From: RPRB01 sp035501615
GTDB taxonomy: Bacteria > Myxococcota > Myxococcia > Myxococcales > Myxococcaceae
Direction: 5' to 3'
NCBI GenBank assembly: GCA_035501615.1
Contig: DATJVY010000078.1
Location: forward strand, 98,960 to 162,959
Length of the DNA stretch: 64,000 nt
The position numbers and the translations under genes were made by a program. Under the pieces are notes generated by a model. It was not told where the DNA came from. It was given only the letters and a program-made list of their open reading frames with translations, and searched no databases. Every line of letters starts with the position of its first letter. Position 1 is the first letter of the stretch. Shown here piece after piece: positions 16,173 through 24,431 of the stretch.

Positions 16173-17311
16173 TCCTTCAGCAGGGCACCGCTGATGACGA
16201 TGCGCTGAATCTCACTGGTGCCCTCGTAGATCTCGGTGATGCGGGCGTCGCGGACGTGGCGTTCGGCGTCGAACTCCTTGCTGTATCCCTGGCCGCCGTG
16301 GATCTGGAGCCCCTTGTTCGCCACCCGGCTGGCCATCTCGCTGGCGTAGAGCTTGGCCATGGCCGATTCGGGGCTGTGGCGGACCCCGGCGTCCTTCATC
16401 GCCGCCGCCTTGAGGGTGAGGAGACGCGCGGCGTCGATCTCGGTGGCCATGTCGGCGAGCATGAACTGGATCGCCTGGTGGTTGGCGATGGGCTGGCCGA
16501 AGGTCTTCCGGTCCTGGGCGTAGCGGAGCGCCTCCTCGAAGGCGGCGCGGGCGATGCCGATGGCCTGGGCGGCGATGCCGATCCGTCCGCCGTCGAGGGT
16601 GGACATGGCGACCTTGAATCCGTCGCCCTCCTTGCCGAGGAGGTTCTTCGCCGGGACGACCATGTCCTCGAAGAAGATGGAGCAGGAGAGCGCTGCGGAG
16701 ATTCCCATCTTCCGGTCGGGGTTCGCGCGGTTGAAGCCCGGGGTGCTGGTGGGGACGATGAACGCGGAGATGCCCCGGTGTCCGGCCGCCCGGTCGGTCA
16801 TGGTGAAGAGGACGATGGCGTCGGCGACGGGGCCATTGGTGATCCAGTTCTTGCTGCCGTTGATGACGTAGCCGTCGCCCTTGCGGACGGCGGTGGTCTT
16901 CTGGGCGGCGGCATCCGAGCCGGCCTCGGGCTCGGTGAGCCCGAAGCAGCCGAGCTTCTCGCCCCGGGCGAACGGAACGAGCCACTCGCGCTTCTGGGCG
17001 TCGGTACCGAACTTGAGGATCGGGTCGCAGTAGAGCGAGTTGTTGACCGAGGCGATGACCCCCACCGAGGCGTCCCCGCGGCTCAGCTCCTCGATGGCCA
17101 GCGCGTAGGCCACGTTGTCCAGGCCCGCCCCACCCCACTCGTCGGGCACGGCAACGCCGAGGAGAGAGAGCTCGGCCAGCTTCTTCACCGCCTCGGCAGG
17201 AAACCGGTGCTCCTCGTCCAGCTTCCGGGCGTGGGGGAGCAGCTCGCGGGCGGCGAACTCGCGGGTCAGGCGCTGCGTCTCGCGCTGCAGGTCTGTCAGG
17301 TCGAAATCCAT
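16169..17311 (-). CDS. Acyl-CoA dehydrogenase (butyryl-CoA dehydrogenase-like)
   Basis: A 380-residue enzyme with all family segments: CFGLTEPEAGSDAAAQ, KNWITNGPVADA, DRKMGISAALSCSIFFED and the C-terminal LQIHGGQGYSKEFDAERHVRDARITEIYEGTSEIQR split across the active site. The Glu of YEGTSE is the expected catalytic base. The sequence is closest in style to short-chain (butyryl-CoA) dehydrogenases. It lies 13 bp downstream of a crotonase and near hbd, the set that interconverts crotonyl- and butyryl-CoA. An electron-transfer flavoprotein would be its partner, but none is encoded here. Confidence 0.92.
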   Translation of the reverse strand: MDFDLTDLQRETQRLTREFAARELLPHARKLDEEHRFPAEAVKKLAELSLLGVAVPDEWGGAGLDNVAYALAIEELSRGDASVGVIASVNNSLYCDPILKFGTDAQKREWLVPFARGEKLGCFGLTEPEAGSDAAAQKTTAVRKGDGYVINGSKNWITNGPVADAIVLFTMTDRAAGHRGISAFIVPTSTPGFNRANPDRKMGISAALSCSIFFEDMVVPAKNLLGKEGDGFKVAMSTLDGGRIGIAAQAIGIARAAFEEALRYAQDRKTFGQPIANHQAIQFMLADMATEIDAARLLTLKAAAMKDAGVRHSPESAMAKLYASEMASRVANKGLQIHGGQGYSKEFDAERHVRDARITEIYEGTSEIQRIVISGALLKE

Positions 17312-17324
17312 GGGGAAGGTCGGG

Positions 17325-18107
17325 TCAGCGGCCGGTGAAGGTCGGGGGACGCTTCTCGAGGAAGGCCTTCATCCCCTCCCGCCGGTCGGCGGAGTCGAAG
17401 AGGTCGGCGAACACCTCGCGCTCGATGTGGAGGCCGTCGGCGAGCTCGAGGTCTGCCCCGCGGTCGATGGCCTCCTTGGCGCGGCGAATCGCCAGCGGCC
17501 CCTTCTTCGCCGCCCGCTCGAGGGTGGCGCGGGCGTGGGAGACGAGGCGCGGGAGAGGAACGACGTCCAGGACCAGGCCGATCTCCCGGGCCCTGGCGGC
17601 ATCGATCATGTCGCCGGTGAAGATCAGCTCCTTTGCCCGGGCCCGGCCGACGAGCCGGGTGAGCCGCTGGGTGCCGCCGAAGCCGGGGATGACGCCCAGG
17701 CTCACCTCCGGAAGTCCGAACCGGGCGTTCTCCGAGGCGTAGATGAAGTCGCAGGCCAGGGCGAGCTCGCAGCCGCCGCCGAGCGCGAAACCGTTCACCG
17801 CCGCCACGACCGGGACCGGGAGGGCGCCGATGGCGTCCATGACCCGCTGGCCCAAGGCGCCGAAGTGACGGGCGCGCTCGGCGTCCATGCCGTTCATCTC
17901 GGCGATGTCCGCGCCGGCGACGAACGCCTTCTCCCCCGCCCCGGTGACGATGACCCCCCGGATGTCCGGACGCTGCGCGAGGTCCGCGGCGGCCTTCTCC
18001 AGCTCCTGGAGCGTGCGGGTATCGAGCGCGTTGAGCGACTTCGGGCGGTCCACCGTCACGGTGGCGAATGGACCGTCGACCTCCACCCGGACGTTCAGCT
18101 CGGCCAT
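17325..18107 (-). CDS. Enoyl-CoA hydratase (crotonase)
   Basis: A 260-residue crotonase. It has the oxyanion-hole motif AFVAGADIAEMNGM and both catalytic Glu residues, in FALGGGCELALACD and LPEVSLGVIPGFGGTQRL. The C-terminal end (FLEKRPPTFTGR) is typical of 3-hydroxybutyryl-CoA dehydratases. It hydrates crotonyl-CoA to 3-hydroxybutyryl-CoA, the substrate of the dehydrogenase encoded 11 bp upstream. It forms one transcription unit with hbd and the downstream acyl-CoA dehydrogenase. Confidence 0.93.
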   Translation of the reverse strand: MAELNVRVEVDGPFATVTVDRPKSLNALDTRTLQELEKAAADLAQRPDIRGVIVTGAGEKAFVAGADIAEMNGMDAERARHFGALGQRVMDAIGALPVPVVAAVNGFALGGGCELALACDFIYASENARFGLPEVSLGVIPGFGGTQRLTRLVGRARAKELIFTGDMIDAARAREIGLVLDVVPLPRLVSHARATLERAAKKGPLAIRRAKEAIDRGADLELADGLHIEREVFADLFDSADRREGMKAFLEKRPPTFTGR

Positions 18108-18118
18108 CGATGTCTCCC

Positions 18119-18973
18119 TCAGCGCTCGTACACGTGGAAGCCCCGCCCGGTCTTCTTCCCCAGCCAGCCGGCATCGACGTACTGCCGGAGCAGCGGACAG
18201 GGCCGGTACTTCGGGTCGCCGAGGCCGCGGTGCATCACCTCGGCGATGAAGAGCACGGTGTCGAGCCCGATGAAGTCCGCCAGCTGGAGCGGGCCCATCG
18301 GCTGATTGGTGCCCAGCTTCATCGCGGTGTCGATGTCCTCGGCGGTCCCCAGCCCCTCCATGAGGGCGTAGGCCGCCTCGTTGAGCATCGGGATGAGGAT
18401 GCGGTTGACGATGAAGCCCGGATAGTCCCGGGAGGTGACCACCGTCTTCCCCATCGCCTGGGCGAGGGTCCGGGTGCGCTCGAAGGTGGCGTCGGAGGTT
18501 GCGGCCCCGCGGATGATCTCCACCAGCTGCATCACCGGCACCGGATTCATGAAGTGCATCCCGACGACCGCCTCGGGCCGCTTCGTCGCCGACCCGATGC
18601 GGGTGATGGGGATGGAAGAGGTGTTGGTGGCCAGCACCCCGCCGGGCCGGACCACCGCGTCCAGCTCCAGGAAGATGCGCTTCTTGAGATCCTCGTTCTC
18701 GGTCGCGGCCTCGATGGCGACGTCGACCTCCTTCGCCTCGCGCGCGGCGGTGGTGGTCGCGAGCCTGCCGAGCGCGCTCCGCTCGGCGCTCTCGTCGAGC
18801 TTGCCCTTCTCCCGGAGCTTGGAGAGTCCGGAGCGGATGCGCCCGGCCCCCTTCTCCACCGCGTCCTTCGCGACGTCGACGAGCGTGACCCGCATGCCCG
18901 CCGTCAGCGCGACCTGCGCGATGCCCGCTCCCATCTGCCCTGCGCCCACCACCAGCACGTGCTCGTTGGCCAT
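18119..18973 (-). CDS. hbd: 3-hydroxybutyryl-CoA dehydrogenase
   Basis: A 284-residue NAD(P)-dependent enzyme of normal length. The N-terminal Rossmann fold starts VLVVGAGQMGAGIAQVA. The catalytic His is in VVGMHFMNPVPVMQLVEII, followed by the conserved Glu of EIIRG and Asn in RILIPMLNEAAY. The C-terminal helical domain has QPMGPLQLADFIGLDT. It oxidises 3-hydroxyacyl-CoA to 3-oxoacyl-CoA. It is the first gene of the cluster hbd-crotonase-acyl-CoA dehydrogenase-AgmX-like-acyl-CoA dehydrogenase. Confidence 0.95.
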   Translation of the reverse strand: MANEHVLVVGAGQMGAGIAQVALTAGMRVTLVDVAKDAVEKGAGRIRSGLSKLREKGKLDESAERSALGRLATTTAAREAKEVDVAIEAATENEDLKKRIFLELDAVVRPGGVLATNTSSIPITRIGSATKRPEAVVGMHFMNPVPVMQLVEIIRGAATSDATFERTRTLAQAMGKTVVTSRDYPGFIVNRILIPMLNEAAYALMEGLGTAEDIDTAMKLGTNQPMGPLQLADFIGLDTVLFIAEVMHRGLGDPKYRPCPLLRQYVDAGWLGKKTGRGFHVYER

Positions 18974-18987
18974 CGCCTCACCCTCGG

Positions 18988-19015
18988 CCCCGGCTCTCTA
19001 CTGTCGGCTCCGGGG
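18988..19015 (-). terminator. Inverted repeat between hbd and the upstream gene
   Basis: CCCCGG (18988-18993) and CCGGGG (19010-19015) form a 6-bp inverted repeat with a 16-base loop. It begins 4 bp after the stop codon of the upstream minus-strand gene and lies just before hbd. No T-tract is seen, so it may be a weak terminator, or a site in the hbd promoter region. Confidence 0.25.
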
Positions 19016-19019
19016 ACGG

Positions 19020-19412
19020 TCAACGCCCGCCGGGGAGGAGCGGGGCGTGGACGACCTCCTCGCCGCCGAGCTCCAGCTCCTGGTCGCCGTGGCGCTCGCT
19101 GCCGTCCCGGAGCCTGGCGAAGCTGAGCACCCGGACCGGGCCGCGCCGGACGGTGAGGGCCTGGGTGAGGGCTCCTCGCGACGCATCGGGCCATTCCGCC
19201 CGGGCGAGCAGCGTGTCGCCCCGCCAGAGCTGCACCTCGGCCGAGGCGAGATCGAGGCCGGCGGGTCGATCCCACACCAGCATGTGGGGCTGTGGCAGCA
19301 GCGGGCTGCGCCAGAGCACGAGCCCCACCGCCACGAGCGCGATCGGGACCAGCCGCCGGAGCAGCCGCTGCCGTCCCGGGAGGGTGTCCGGGGGCGGCGC
19401 GTCCGGGGTCAT
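19020..19412 (-). CDS. Small membrane-anchored protein of unknown function
   Basis: A 130-residue protein with a short positively charged N-terminus (RQRLLRRL), one membrane segment at about residues 22-36 (VPIALVAVGLVLW), and a predicted extracytoplasmic beta-rich part with ASAEVQLWRGDTLLARAEW. I do not recognise a family. Its ATG overlaps the stop of the upstream gene (ATGA), so the two are probably co-translated. It lies between mrp and hbd. Confidence 0.7.
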   Translation of the reverse strand: MTPDAPPPDTLPGRQRLLRRLVPIALVAVGLVLWRSPLLPQPHMLVWDRPAGLDLASAEVQLWRGDTLLARAEWPDASRGALTQALTVRRGPVRVLSFARLRDGSERHGDQELELGGEEVVHAPLLPGGR

Positions 19413-19849
19413 TCCTGGGGCTTCTTCTTCGACCCCCGCGTTCGTACTTGGGTCACCTCGACGTGCGGACGGGGCGCCTCGCCGGGCTTCCGCTCCGGAT
19501 CCGGCAGGAGGCGGACGTGAGCGGTCACCTCCACCCGCATGCCGGAGAGCAGCTGCAGGAACTCGGTGCGTAGCTTGTCCGAGCGCAGGAAGCGCCGGAC
19601 CTCCTCGGAGAGGACGCGACCCACCTCGTCCTTGGTGCGCTCGGCCTGGGAGAGGACGAAGCCCAGCGCCTCCTTGGGAAGCTTCAGCTGGCCGGCGAGG
19701 GCGCGGATGCCCTCCTCGGTCATGAAGAGCGCGCCGAGGCCGGCGAACGCCACCTTGCGCATGAGCTCGACGATCGGTCCGCGGGTGCCGTCGGCAGGAG
19801 CCTCGGGGGCATCGACGCCGAGGTCGTCGTCGTCCTGAGCAGCGTTCAT
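19409..19849 (-). CDS. Helical protein of unknown function downstream of mrp
   Basis: A 146-residue protein without a signal peptide. After an acidic, disordered N-terminus come amphipathic helices (GLGALFMTEEGIRALAGQL, KDEVGRVLSEEVRRFLRSDKL). A beta segment follows (MRVEVTAHVRLLPD), then a charged tail ending in KKKPQE. I do not recognise the family; the helix pattern is vaguely like phasins or membrane-associated accessory proteins. It sits 12 bp downstream of mrp and overlaps the next gene by four bases. Confidence 0.72.
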   Translation of the reverse strand: MNAAQDDDDLGVDAPEAPADGTRGPIVELMRKVAFAGLGALFMTEEGIRALAGQLKLPKEALGFVLSQAERTKDEVGRVLSEEVRRFLRSDKLRTEFLQLLSGMRVEVTAHVRLLPDPERKPGEAPRPHVEVTQVRTRGSKKKPQE

Positions 19850-19861
19850 CGGGGAGCGAGC

Positions 19862-20938
19862 CTAGCTCGCCGCGGGGACAGCCGTCGCTGCGCCCCGGGT
19901 CCCGTTGGCCACGGACACCCGGCCGGCCACCGCCCGGGCCACCGCGAGGAAGGCCTGGGCCTCGGCCGAGTCCGGGTGGGCGGCGACGACGGGCCGGCCC
20001 ACGTCCCCGCCGATCCGGACCTGGAGCTCGAGGGGAATCTCTCCGAGGAAGGGCACGCCGAACAGCTCCGCGGCGCGCCGGCCGCCCCCGTGGTGGAAGA
20101 TGGGCGTCGCCTCGTGGCAGTGCGGGCAGACGAACTGGCTCATGTTCTCCACGATGCCCAGCACCGGGATGTGCACCTTGTCGAACATCTGCTTGGCCCG
20201 GACGACGTCGGCGAGCGCGACGTCCTGGGGCGTGGTGACCAGCACCGCGCCCGTGGCCCGGATGCTCTGCGAGACGGTGAGGGCGACGTCGCCCGTCCCC
20301 GGGGGCAGGTCCATCACCAGATAGTCCAGCGCGCCCCAGTTCACGTCGCGCATCAGCTGCTGGAGGGCGCCGTGGAGCATCGGCCCGCGCCAGATGAGCG
20401 CCTGGTCCGGCTCCACCAGGAAGCCGAGTGACATCACCTTCATCCCCAGGGCCTCGAGCGGCTCGAGACGCTTGCCGTCGGGGCTCACCGGCCGCTGATC
20501 GGACAGGCCGGTCATCATCGGCACCGAGGGGCCGTAGAAGTCGGCGTCGAGCAGTCCCACGCTCGCCCCGTGCCTGGCCAGGCCCACCGCGAGGTTGACC
20601 GCGACGGTGCTCTTCCCGACCCCGCCCTTCCCCGCCCCGACGAGGACGATGTTCTTCACCCCGGGGAGCATCCCGGTGCTCTGCGGCTGGCCGCGCACCT
20701 GGGCGCCCCAGGTGATGTCGAGCCCGGTGACCCCGGGGAGCGCCTTGAGGGCCGCCTCGGCGTCGGCCTGGATCTGCCCCTTCAGCGGGCAGGCGGGGGT
20801 GGTGAGCTCGATGGTGGCGGCCACGCGACCGCCCTCGACGCGGACCGACTTCACCATCCCGGCCTGGACCAGGCTCACGTGCAGCTCGGGGTCCATCACC
20901 GTGCTCAGCGCCGCGAGCACGTCCTTCTCGGTGACCAT
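19862..20938 (-). CDS. mrp: Mrp/NBP35-type iron-sulfur cluster carrier ATPase
   Basis: A 358-residue protein. The N-terminal MIP18-like (DUF59) domain at about residues 4-80 contains VMDPELHVSLVQ and PACPLKGQI. The P-loop ATPase domain begins at about residue 95 with the deviant Walker A GAGKGGVGKST, followed by DADFYGPS and DLPPGTGD. The conserved CPHC motif binds a bridging Fe-S cluster at the dimer interface. Mrp (ApbC) delivers Fe-S clusters to apoproteins in the cytoplasm. The Ala-rich C-terminal extension is not conserved. Confidence 0.95.
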   Translation of the reverse strand: MVTEKDVLAALSTVMDPELHVSLVQAGMVKSVRVEGGRVAATIELTTPACPLKGQIQADAEAALKALPGVTGLDITWGAQVRGQPQSTGMLPGVKNIVLVGAGKGGVGKSTVAVNLAVGLARHGASVGLLDADFYGPSVPMMTGLSDQRPVSPDGKRLEPLEALGMKVMSLGFLVEPDQALIWRGPMLHGALQQLMRDVNWGALDYLVMDLPPGTGDVALTVSQSIRATGAVLVTTPQDVALADVVRAKQMFDKVHIPVLGIVENMSQFVCPHCHEATPIFHHGGGRRAAELFGVPFLGEIPLELQVRIGGDVGRPVVAAHPDSAEAQAFLAVARAVAGRVSVANGTRGAATAVPAAS

Positions 20939-20960
20939 CCTCGCTCCTCTATGACAAACG

Positions 20961-21608
20961 TCACTCCAGCGCGAGCACCCGCGGACCTCCGTCCTCGAGC
21001 ACCACCCGGACCGCCCCGCCGGTGGCTAACGGCCAGCGGGTCTCCCCGCCCGCCGTCTCCCCGGGCCGCTCCACGGCGGCGAGGGCACTGGACAGCCGCT
21101 GCTCGCTGCCGGGCGCCGCGCGGAAGTCGGTCGCGAGCCGCTCCGGGGTGTAGCGGGTCCGCTCGGGGGCCGCCAGCCAGCGCCACGCCTCGGCGAAGTC
21201 CCCTGCCCGGGCCGCGCGCGCCAGCGCCCGGACGGCCTCGGCCGGTGGGTCGGTGGGAGGGGGCATGTCGAGCAGCTCGGGGGCGGAGGCGGACAGGGCG
21301 GCACGGACCCGGGCCACGTGGGCCGACCGCGCTGCCGGCTCCGACATCCGCGCCCGATAGGTGGCGCGGTCGGTGCTCGCCTGGAAGCGAGGCGAGGTGA
21401 GCGACCAGGCGGTGTCCAGGTCGCCGCGGTCGAGCGCGGCGAGATAGGCATCCGCCGGAGACCCGCGCGGGGTGGTAGCGCAGCCGAGGACGAGGAGCGG
21501 GACGAGGACGAGCGTGCGCAGGACGGCCCGGAGCCTACTCGGCGGCGAGGCCGAAGTCCTCGCTGCCCCGGAGGTCCGGGCCGGTCCATGCCGGCCACCA
21601 CAGGGCAT
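20961..21608 (-). CDS. Lipoprotein of unknown function overlapping sppA
   Basis: The protein contains a textbook lipoprotein signal (LRTLVLVPLLVLGC) followed by a 170-residue helical domain rich in Ala, Arg and Trp (AYLAALDRGDLDTAWSLTSP, GDFAEAWRWLAAPER) that resembles NTF2- or TPR-like helices. The start is uncertain. The only ATG in frame is at 21608, which overlaps sppA by 74 bp and gives an odd 31-residue leader. A CTG at 21521 would give an ideal short signal peptide (186 residues). I keep the ATG coordinate but think the CTG is more likely biologically. Function is unknown. Confidence 0.65.
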   Translation of the reverse strand: MPCGGRHGPARTSGAARTSASPPSRLRAVLRTLVLVPLLVLGCATTPRGSPADAYLAALDRGDLDTAWSLTSPRFQASTDRATYRARMSEPAARSAHVARVRAALSASAPELLDMPPPTDPPAEAVRALARAARAGDFAEAWRWLAAPERTRYTPERLATDFRAAPGSEQRLSSALAAVERPGETAGGETRWPLATGGAVRVVLEDGGPRVLALE

Positions 21609-23259
21609 AGGCGGCCGGGGCGAGCGCACCCCGCAGCAGCGACAGGAGCGGGAGCCGCCGGCGCGGCAGCCCGAACGGGTGCAGCTCGAACCGGGGCGGG
21701 GCAAGCCCGGCCAGCGCGAGGGCACGGGCGCAGGCCCCCTCGAACGAGCCCAGCGAGTCCACCAGGCCGGCCTCCCGGGCTCGCGCGGCGGTGAAGACCC
21801 GTCCCTCCCCCCGGGCGCGCACCACGTCCGGCGCGAGGTGGCGATGCTCGGAGACCAGCGAGACGAAGCGCAGGTAGATTTCATCCACTTCTGCCTCGAG
21901 CGCCTCCCGCTCCGGAACGGAGAGCGGGCGCGCCGCGGTGAGCAGCCCGGCGTGCTCTCCGCGGGTCAGCACCTCGCGGTGGACGCCGGCGCGGGCCAAG
22001 AGCGGCGAGAGGTCGAACTTCCCGGCGAACACGCCGATGCTCCCCAGGATGCTCCCTGGGCTCGACCAGATCTCGCGCGCCCCCAGCGCGACCATGTAGC
22101 CCCCGGAGGCGGCGACGCGGTCCACGTAGGCGACGACCGGCTTCCGGGCAGCGAGACGCCGCACCTCGGCCAGCACCAGCTCGGAGGCGAGCGCGCTGCC
22201 GCCGGGGCTGTTCACGTAGATCAGGGCCGCCGGGCTCCGCCGATCCCGGGCGGCGGCACGCAGCCCCGCGACAAGCGTCTCCGAGCCGGCGATCGACGGG
22301 CCGAGGGGCGGCGCCCCCGACGGGGCCTGGGCGATCATTCCCGAGACGGGGATCACCGCCAGCCGGGTGGGCCGCCGCCACCGCATCCAGCGCACGCGCG
22401 GGAGCCGCCGAGCCCGCTCCCAGTCCCGGAGCGGGCCGATGCCCGCGGTTCCGGCCAGCGCCCGGTCCTCGTCCGCCTCGAGGCCGAGCGCGGCGGGCAG
22501 CTCGAGGTCGTCCGCCAGGAGGTCCACCAGGCCGAGCGTCCGCGCGCGGGCGGCGCTGTACGGCCCCTGGTCCACCCGTGCCCGCGCCTCCTCGGGCGAG
22601 AGCCGGCGGCCACGGGAGACGACCTCCACCAGCTCCGCGTGCCGCTCGTCCAGGAACTGCTCCAGCGCGGCCCGCTGGTTGGGGGACACCTCGGCGCGGA
22701 TGAACAGCTCGGGCGCGGTCTTGTGCTCCCCTCGGCGCACGAACTCGGGTCGAATCCCGAGCTGCTCGAAGGCCCGGCCCGCGGCCGTCGCCTCCACGAG
22801 GAAGCCGGTGAGCTCGAGGCGCCCGGCCTGGGGGAGCGCGATCCGATCGGCGGCGCAGAGCAGCGCGTACTCGCCATTCCCGACGCTGATCGCGGTCCCG
22901 ACCACCTCCTTGCCGCGGGAGCGGAAGGCGGCGAGCCGCCCGGCGAGCCAGGCACGCTTGCCGGCGGGCATCTGCAGCGACTCGACGTGGAGGACGATGC
23001 CCTTCACCGCGGGATCGGCAGCGAGCGTCTCCAGCGCCTCGTCGAGGAGGTGGAGCGAGGTGACGTCGCCCGGGCCCCGCCGGTCACGCCGCCGGGGCCA
23101 GCGCCGCTGGAGCGGCTGCCGGTACGGCGGATCGCCCTCGAGGACGAAGCGGACGTAGAGCGGGGCCCGGCGGCGGCCGAGCAGCCGGAACGGCGTGCGA
23201 ACGACGGCGAGCAGCAGCAGCAGCAGGTTGACCAGCGCGGCGACGGGGAGACGAAGCAC
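21535..23259 (-). CDS. sppA: Signal peptide peptidase SppA (long form)
   Basis: A 574-residue membrane-anchored serine protease with two ClpP-like halves, as in the 67-kDa SppA of E. coli. A membrane anchor is near the N-terminus (VAALVNLLLLLLAVV). The general-base Lys is in the N-terminal half (RRGEHKTAPELF). The nucleophilic Ser is in the C-terminal half (YVNSPGGSALASELVLAE), with SGGYMVALGAREIW following. SppA digests signal peptides left in the membrane. The start is GTG. The downstream lipoprotein reading frame overlaps its 3' end. Confidence 0.93.
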   Translation of the reverse strand: MLRLPVAALVNLLLLLLAVVRTPFRLLGRRRAPLYVRFVLEGDPPYRQPLQRRWPRRRDRRGPGDVTSLHLLDEALETLAADPAVKGIVLHVESLQMPAGKRAWLAGRLAAFRSRGKEVVGTAISVGNGEYALLCAADRIALPQAGRLELTGFLVEATAAGRAFEQLGIRPEFVRRGEHKTAPELFIRAEVSPNQRAALEQFLDERHAELVEVVSRGRRLSPEEARARVDQGPYSAARARTLGLVDLLADDLELPAALGLEADEDRALAGTAGIGPLRDWERARRLPRVRWMRWRRPTRLAVIPVSGMIAQAPSGAPPLGPSIAGSETLVAGLRAAARDRRSPAALIYVNSPGGSALASELVLAEVRRLAARKPVVAYVDRVAASGGYMVALGAREIWSSPGSILGSIGVFAGKFDLSPLLARAGVHREVLTRGEHAGLLTAARPLSVPEREALEAEVDEIYLRFVSLVSEHRHLAPDVVRARGEGRVFTAARAREAGLVDSLGSFEGACARALALAGLAPPRFELHPFGLPRRRLPLLSLLRGALAPAAYALWWPAWTGPDLRGSEDFGLAAE

Positions 23260-23315
23260 GGCCTCTTCTTATCCGGCAACCCGGCTCACGACCGCCCGAT
23301 TTGCCCGGAGGCGGC

Positions 23316-24371
23316 TCAGGAAGCCCGGGGCGCGACGACGACCTCGCCGCTTTCGCCGAGATCGACACGGACGGGGAGGAAGTCCTGCAGCAGCGCGGCG
23401 GTGACCCGGACGTGCGGCGTGATGCGGGCCGCGGTGAACCGGGTGGTGCCGGGGGAGACGGGGCCGAGGCGCCCGGCGGCGAGCAGGCCGGCGGGGAGGA
23501 GGATCTGATCCGCCAGGTGCTCGTCCAGCGCTCCGGGCGACTGCATGAAGTCGGCGAGGGCGTGCGCAGCCCGGCCTCCGACCTCCTCGGGCGAGGCGCT
23601 CCGCTCCCCCACGGCGGCGAAGGCGGCGAAGGTGTTCTCGAACTGGGCCCGGATGAAGACCAGCGTGCCCGGCGTCTTTCCCACCGGGAGCGGCAGGTTC
23701 TCGGCGTGGCAGTAGATGCCGCGTTCCCGGAGCGCGTTCTCCGCGGCCCGGGCCTGGCGCGCGGCGGTGTCGAACGGGACGCCCCCGACCAGGCTCCGGA
23801 CCTCAACGTCCTGCAGCGTGCCGCGGGTCGGCACCTCGACCCGGAGCGGCGGCTCGCCCGGTGGCTGCACGATTCCCCGGAACTCCCCCACTCCCTCGGG
23901 CCAGAAGCCGGCGCGCTGGAGGGTGAGCGCGGCCCGGAGGCCGTAGGCCTCGAGGAGCGGGAGCCACACCCAGGCCAGGTGGTGGTACGTCGGGCCCTTC
24001 GGAGCGTGGGTCAGCCCGAGGAGGCGCAGCTCGCCGCCCCCGGCGAGGGCCAGGGGATAGAGCAGGCACTGGAAGACGAGACATGCCGGCGCCGACGCTC
24101 CGAGCTCGAGAACGTGGTTGCCGGCGGTCACCGGCCGGGGCTGGAAGGAGAACGCGAGGGCTCCGGCATGGCCCCCTTCGACGCTTCCGCCGAGCGCCTC
24201 GGCGGCGCGGAGCAGCGCGAGGTGTCTCGGTCGAAGGCCCGGGGCGAGGCGTGCGGCGCAGAACGACTCCACGCGGAACGGCCGCTGGGTGACCAGCGAG
24301 AGGGTCAGGGCCGTTCGCAGCGACTGACCGCCGGCGGACCCGTCGACGGTGATGGGAGCGTGCGCGGACAA
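23316..24371 (-). CDS. rtcA: RNA 3'-terminal phosphate cyclase
   Basis: A 351-residue RtcA. The N-terminus VDGSAGGQSLRTALTLS corresponds to the conserved DGSxGEGGGQxLR start, here with a shorter glycine stretch. The nucleophile His285 is in DEHLADQILLPAGL, the diagnostic motif. The enzyme converts RNA 3'-phosphate to 2',3'-cyclic phosphate using ATP. The start appears to be TTG at 24371. No rtcB ligase or rtcR regulator is nearby, unlike the E. coli operon, so its job here is open. Conservation of the active site argues for activity. Confidence 0.9.
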   Translation of the reverse strand: MSAHAPITVDGSAGGQSLRTALTLSLVTQRPFRVESFCAARLAPGLRPRHLALLRAAEALGGSVEGGHAGALAFSFQPRPVTAGNHVLELGASAPACLVFQCLLYPLALAGGGELRLLGLTHAPKGPTYHHLAWVWLPLLEAYGLRAALTLQRAGFWPEGVGEFRGIVQPPGEPPLRVEVPTRGTLQDVEVRSLVGGVPFDTAARQARAAENALRERGIYCHAENLPLPVGKTPGTLVFIRAQFENTFAAFAAVGERSASPEEVGGRAAHALADFMQSPGALDEHLADQILLPAGLLAAGRLGPVSPGTTRFTAARITPHVRVTAALLQDFLPVRVDLGESGEVVVAPRAS

Positions 24372-24431
24372 GGAAGCGAAGCAGGCAAGACTACCAGAGA
24401 GCAGCTCGCCGTGGCCCGTCGAGGGTGACGT

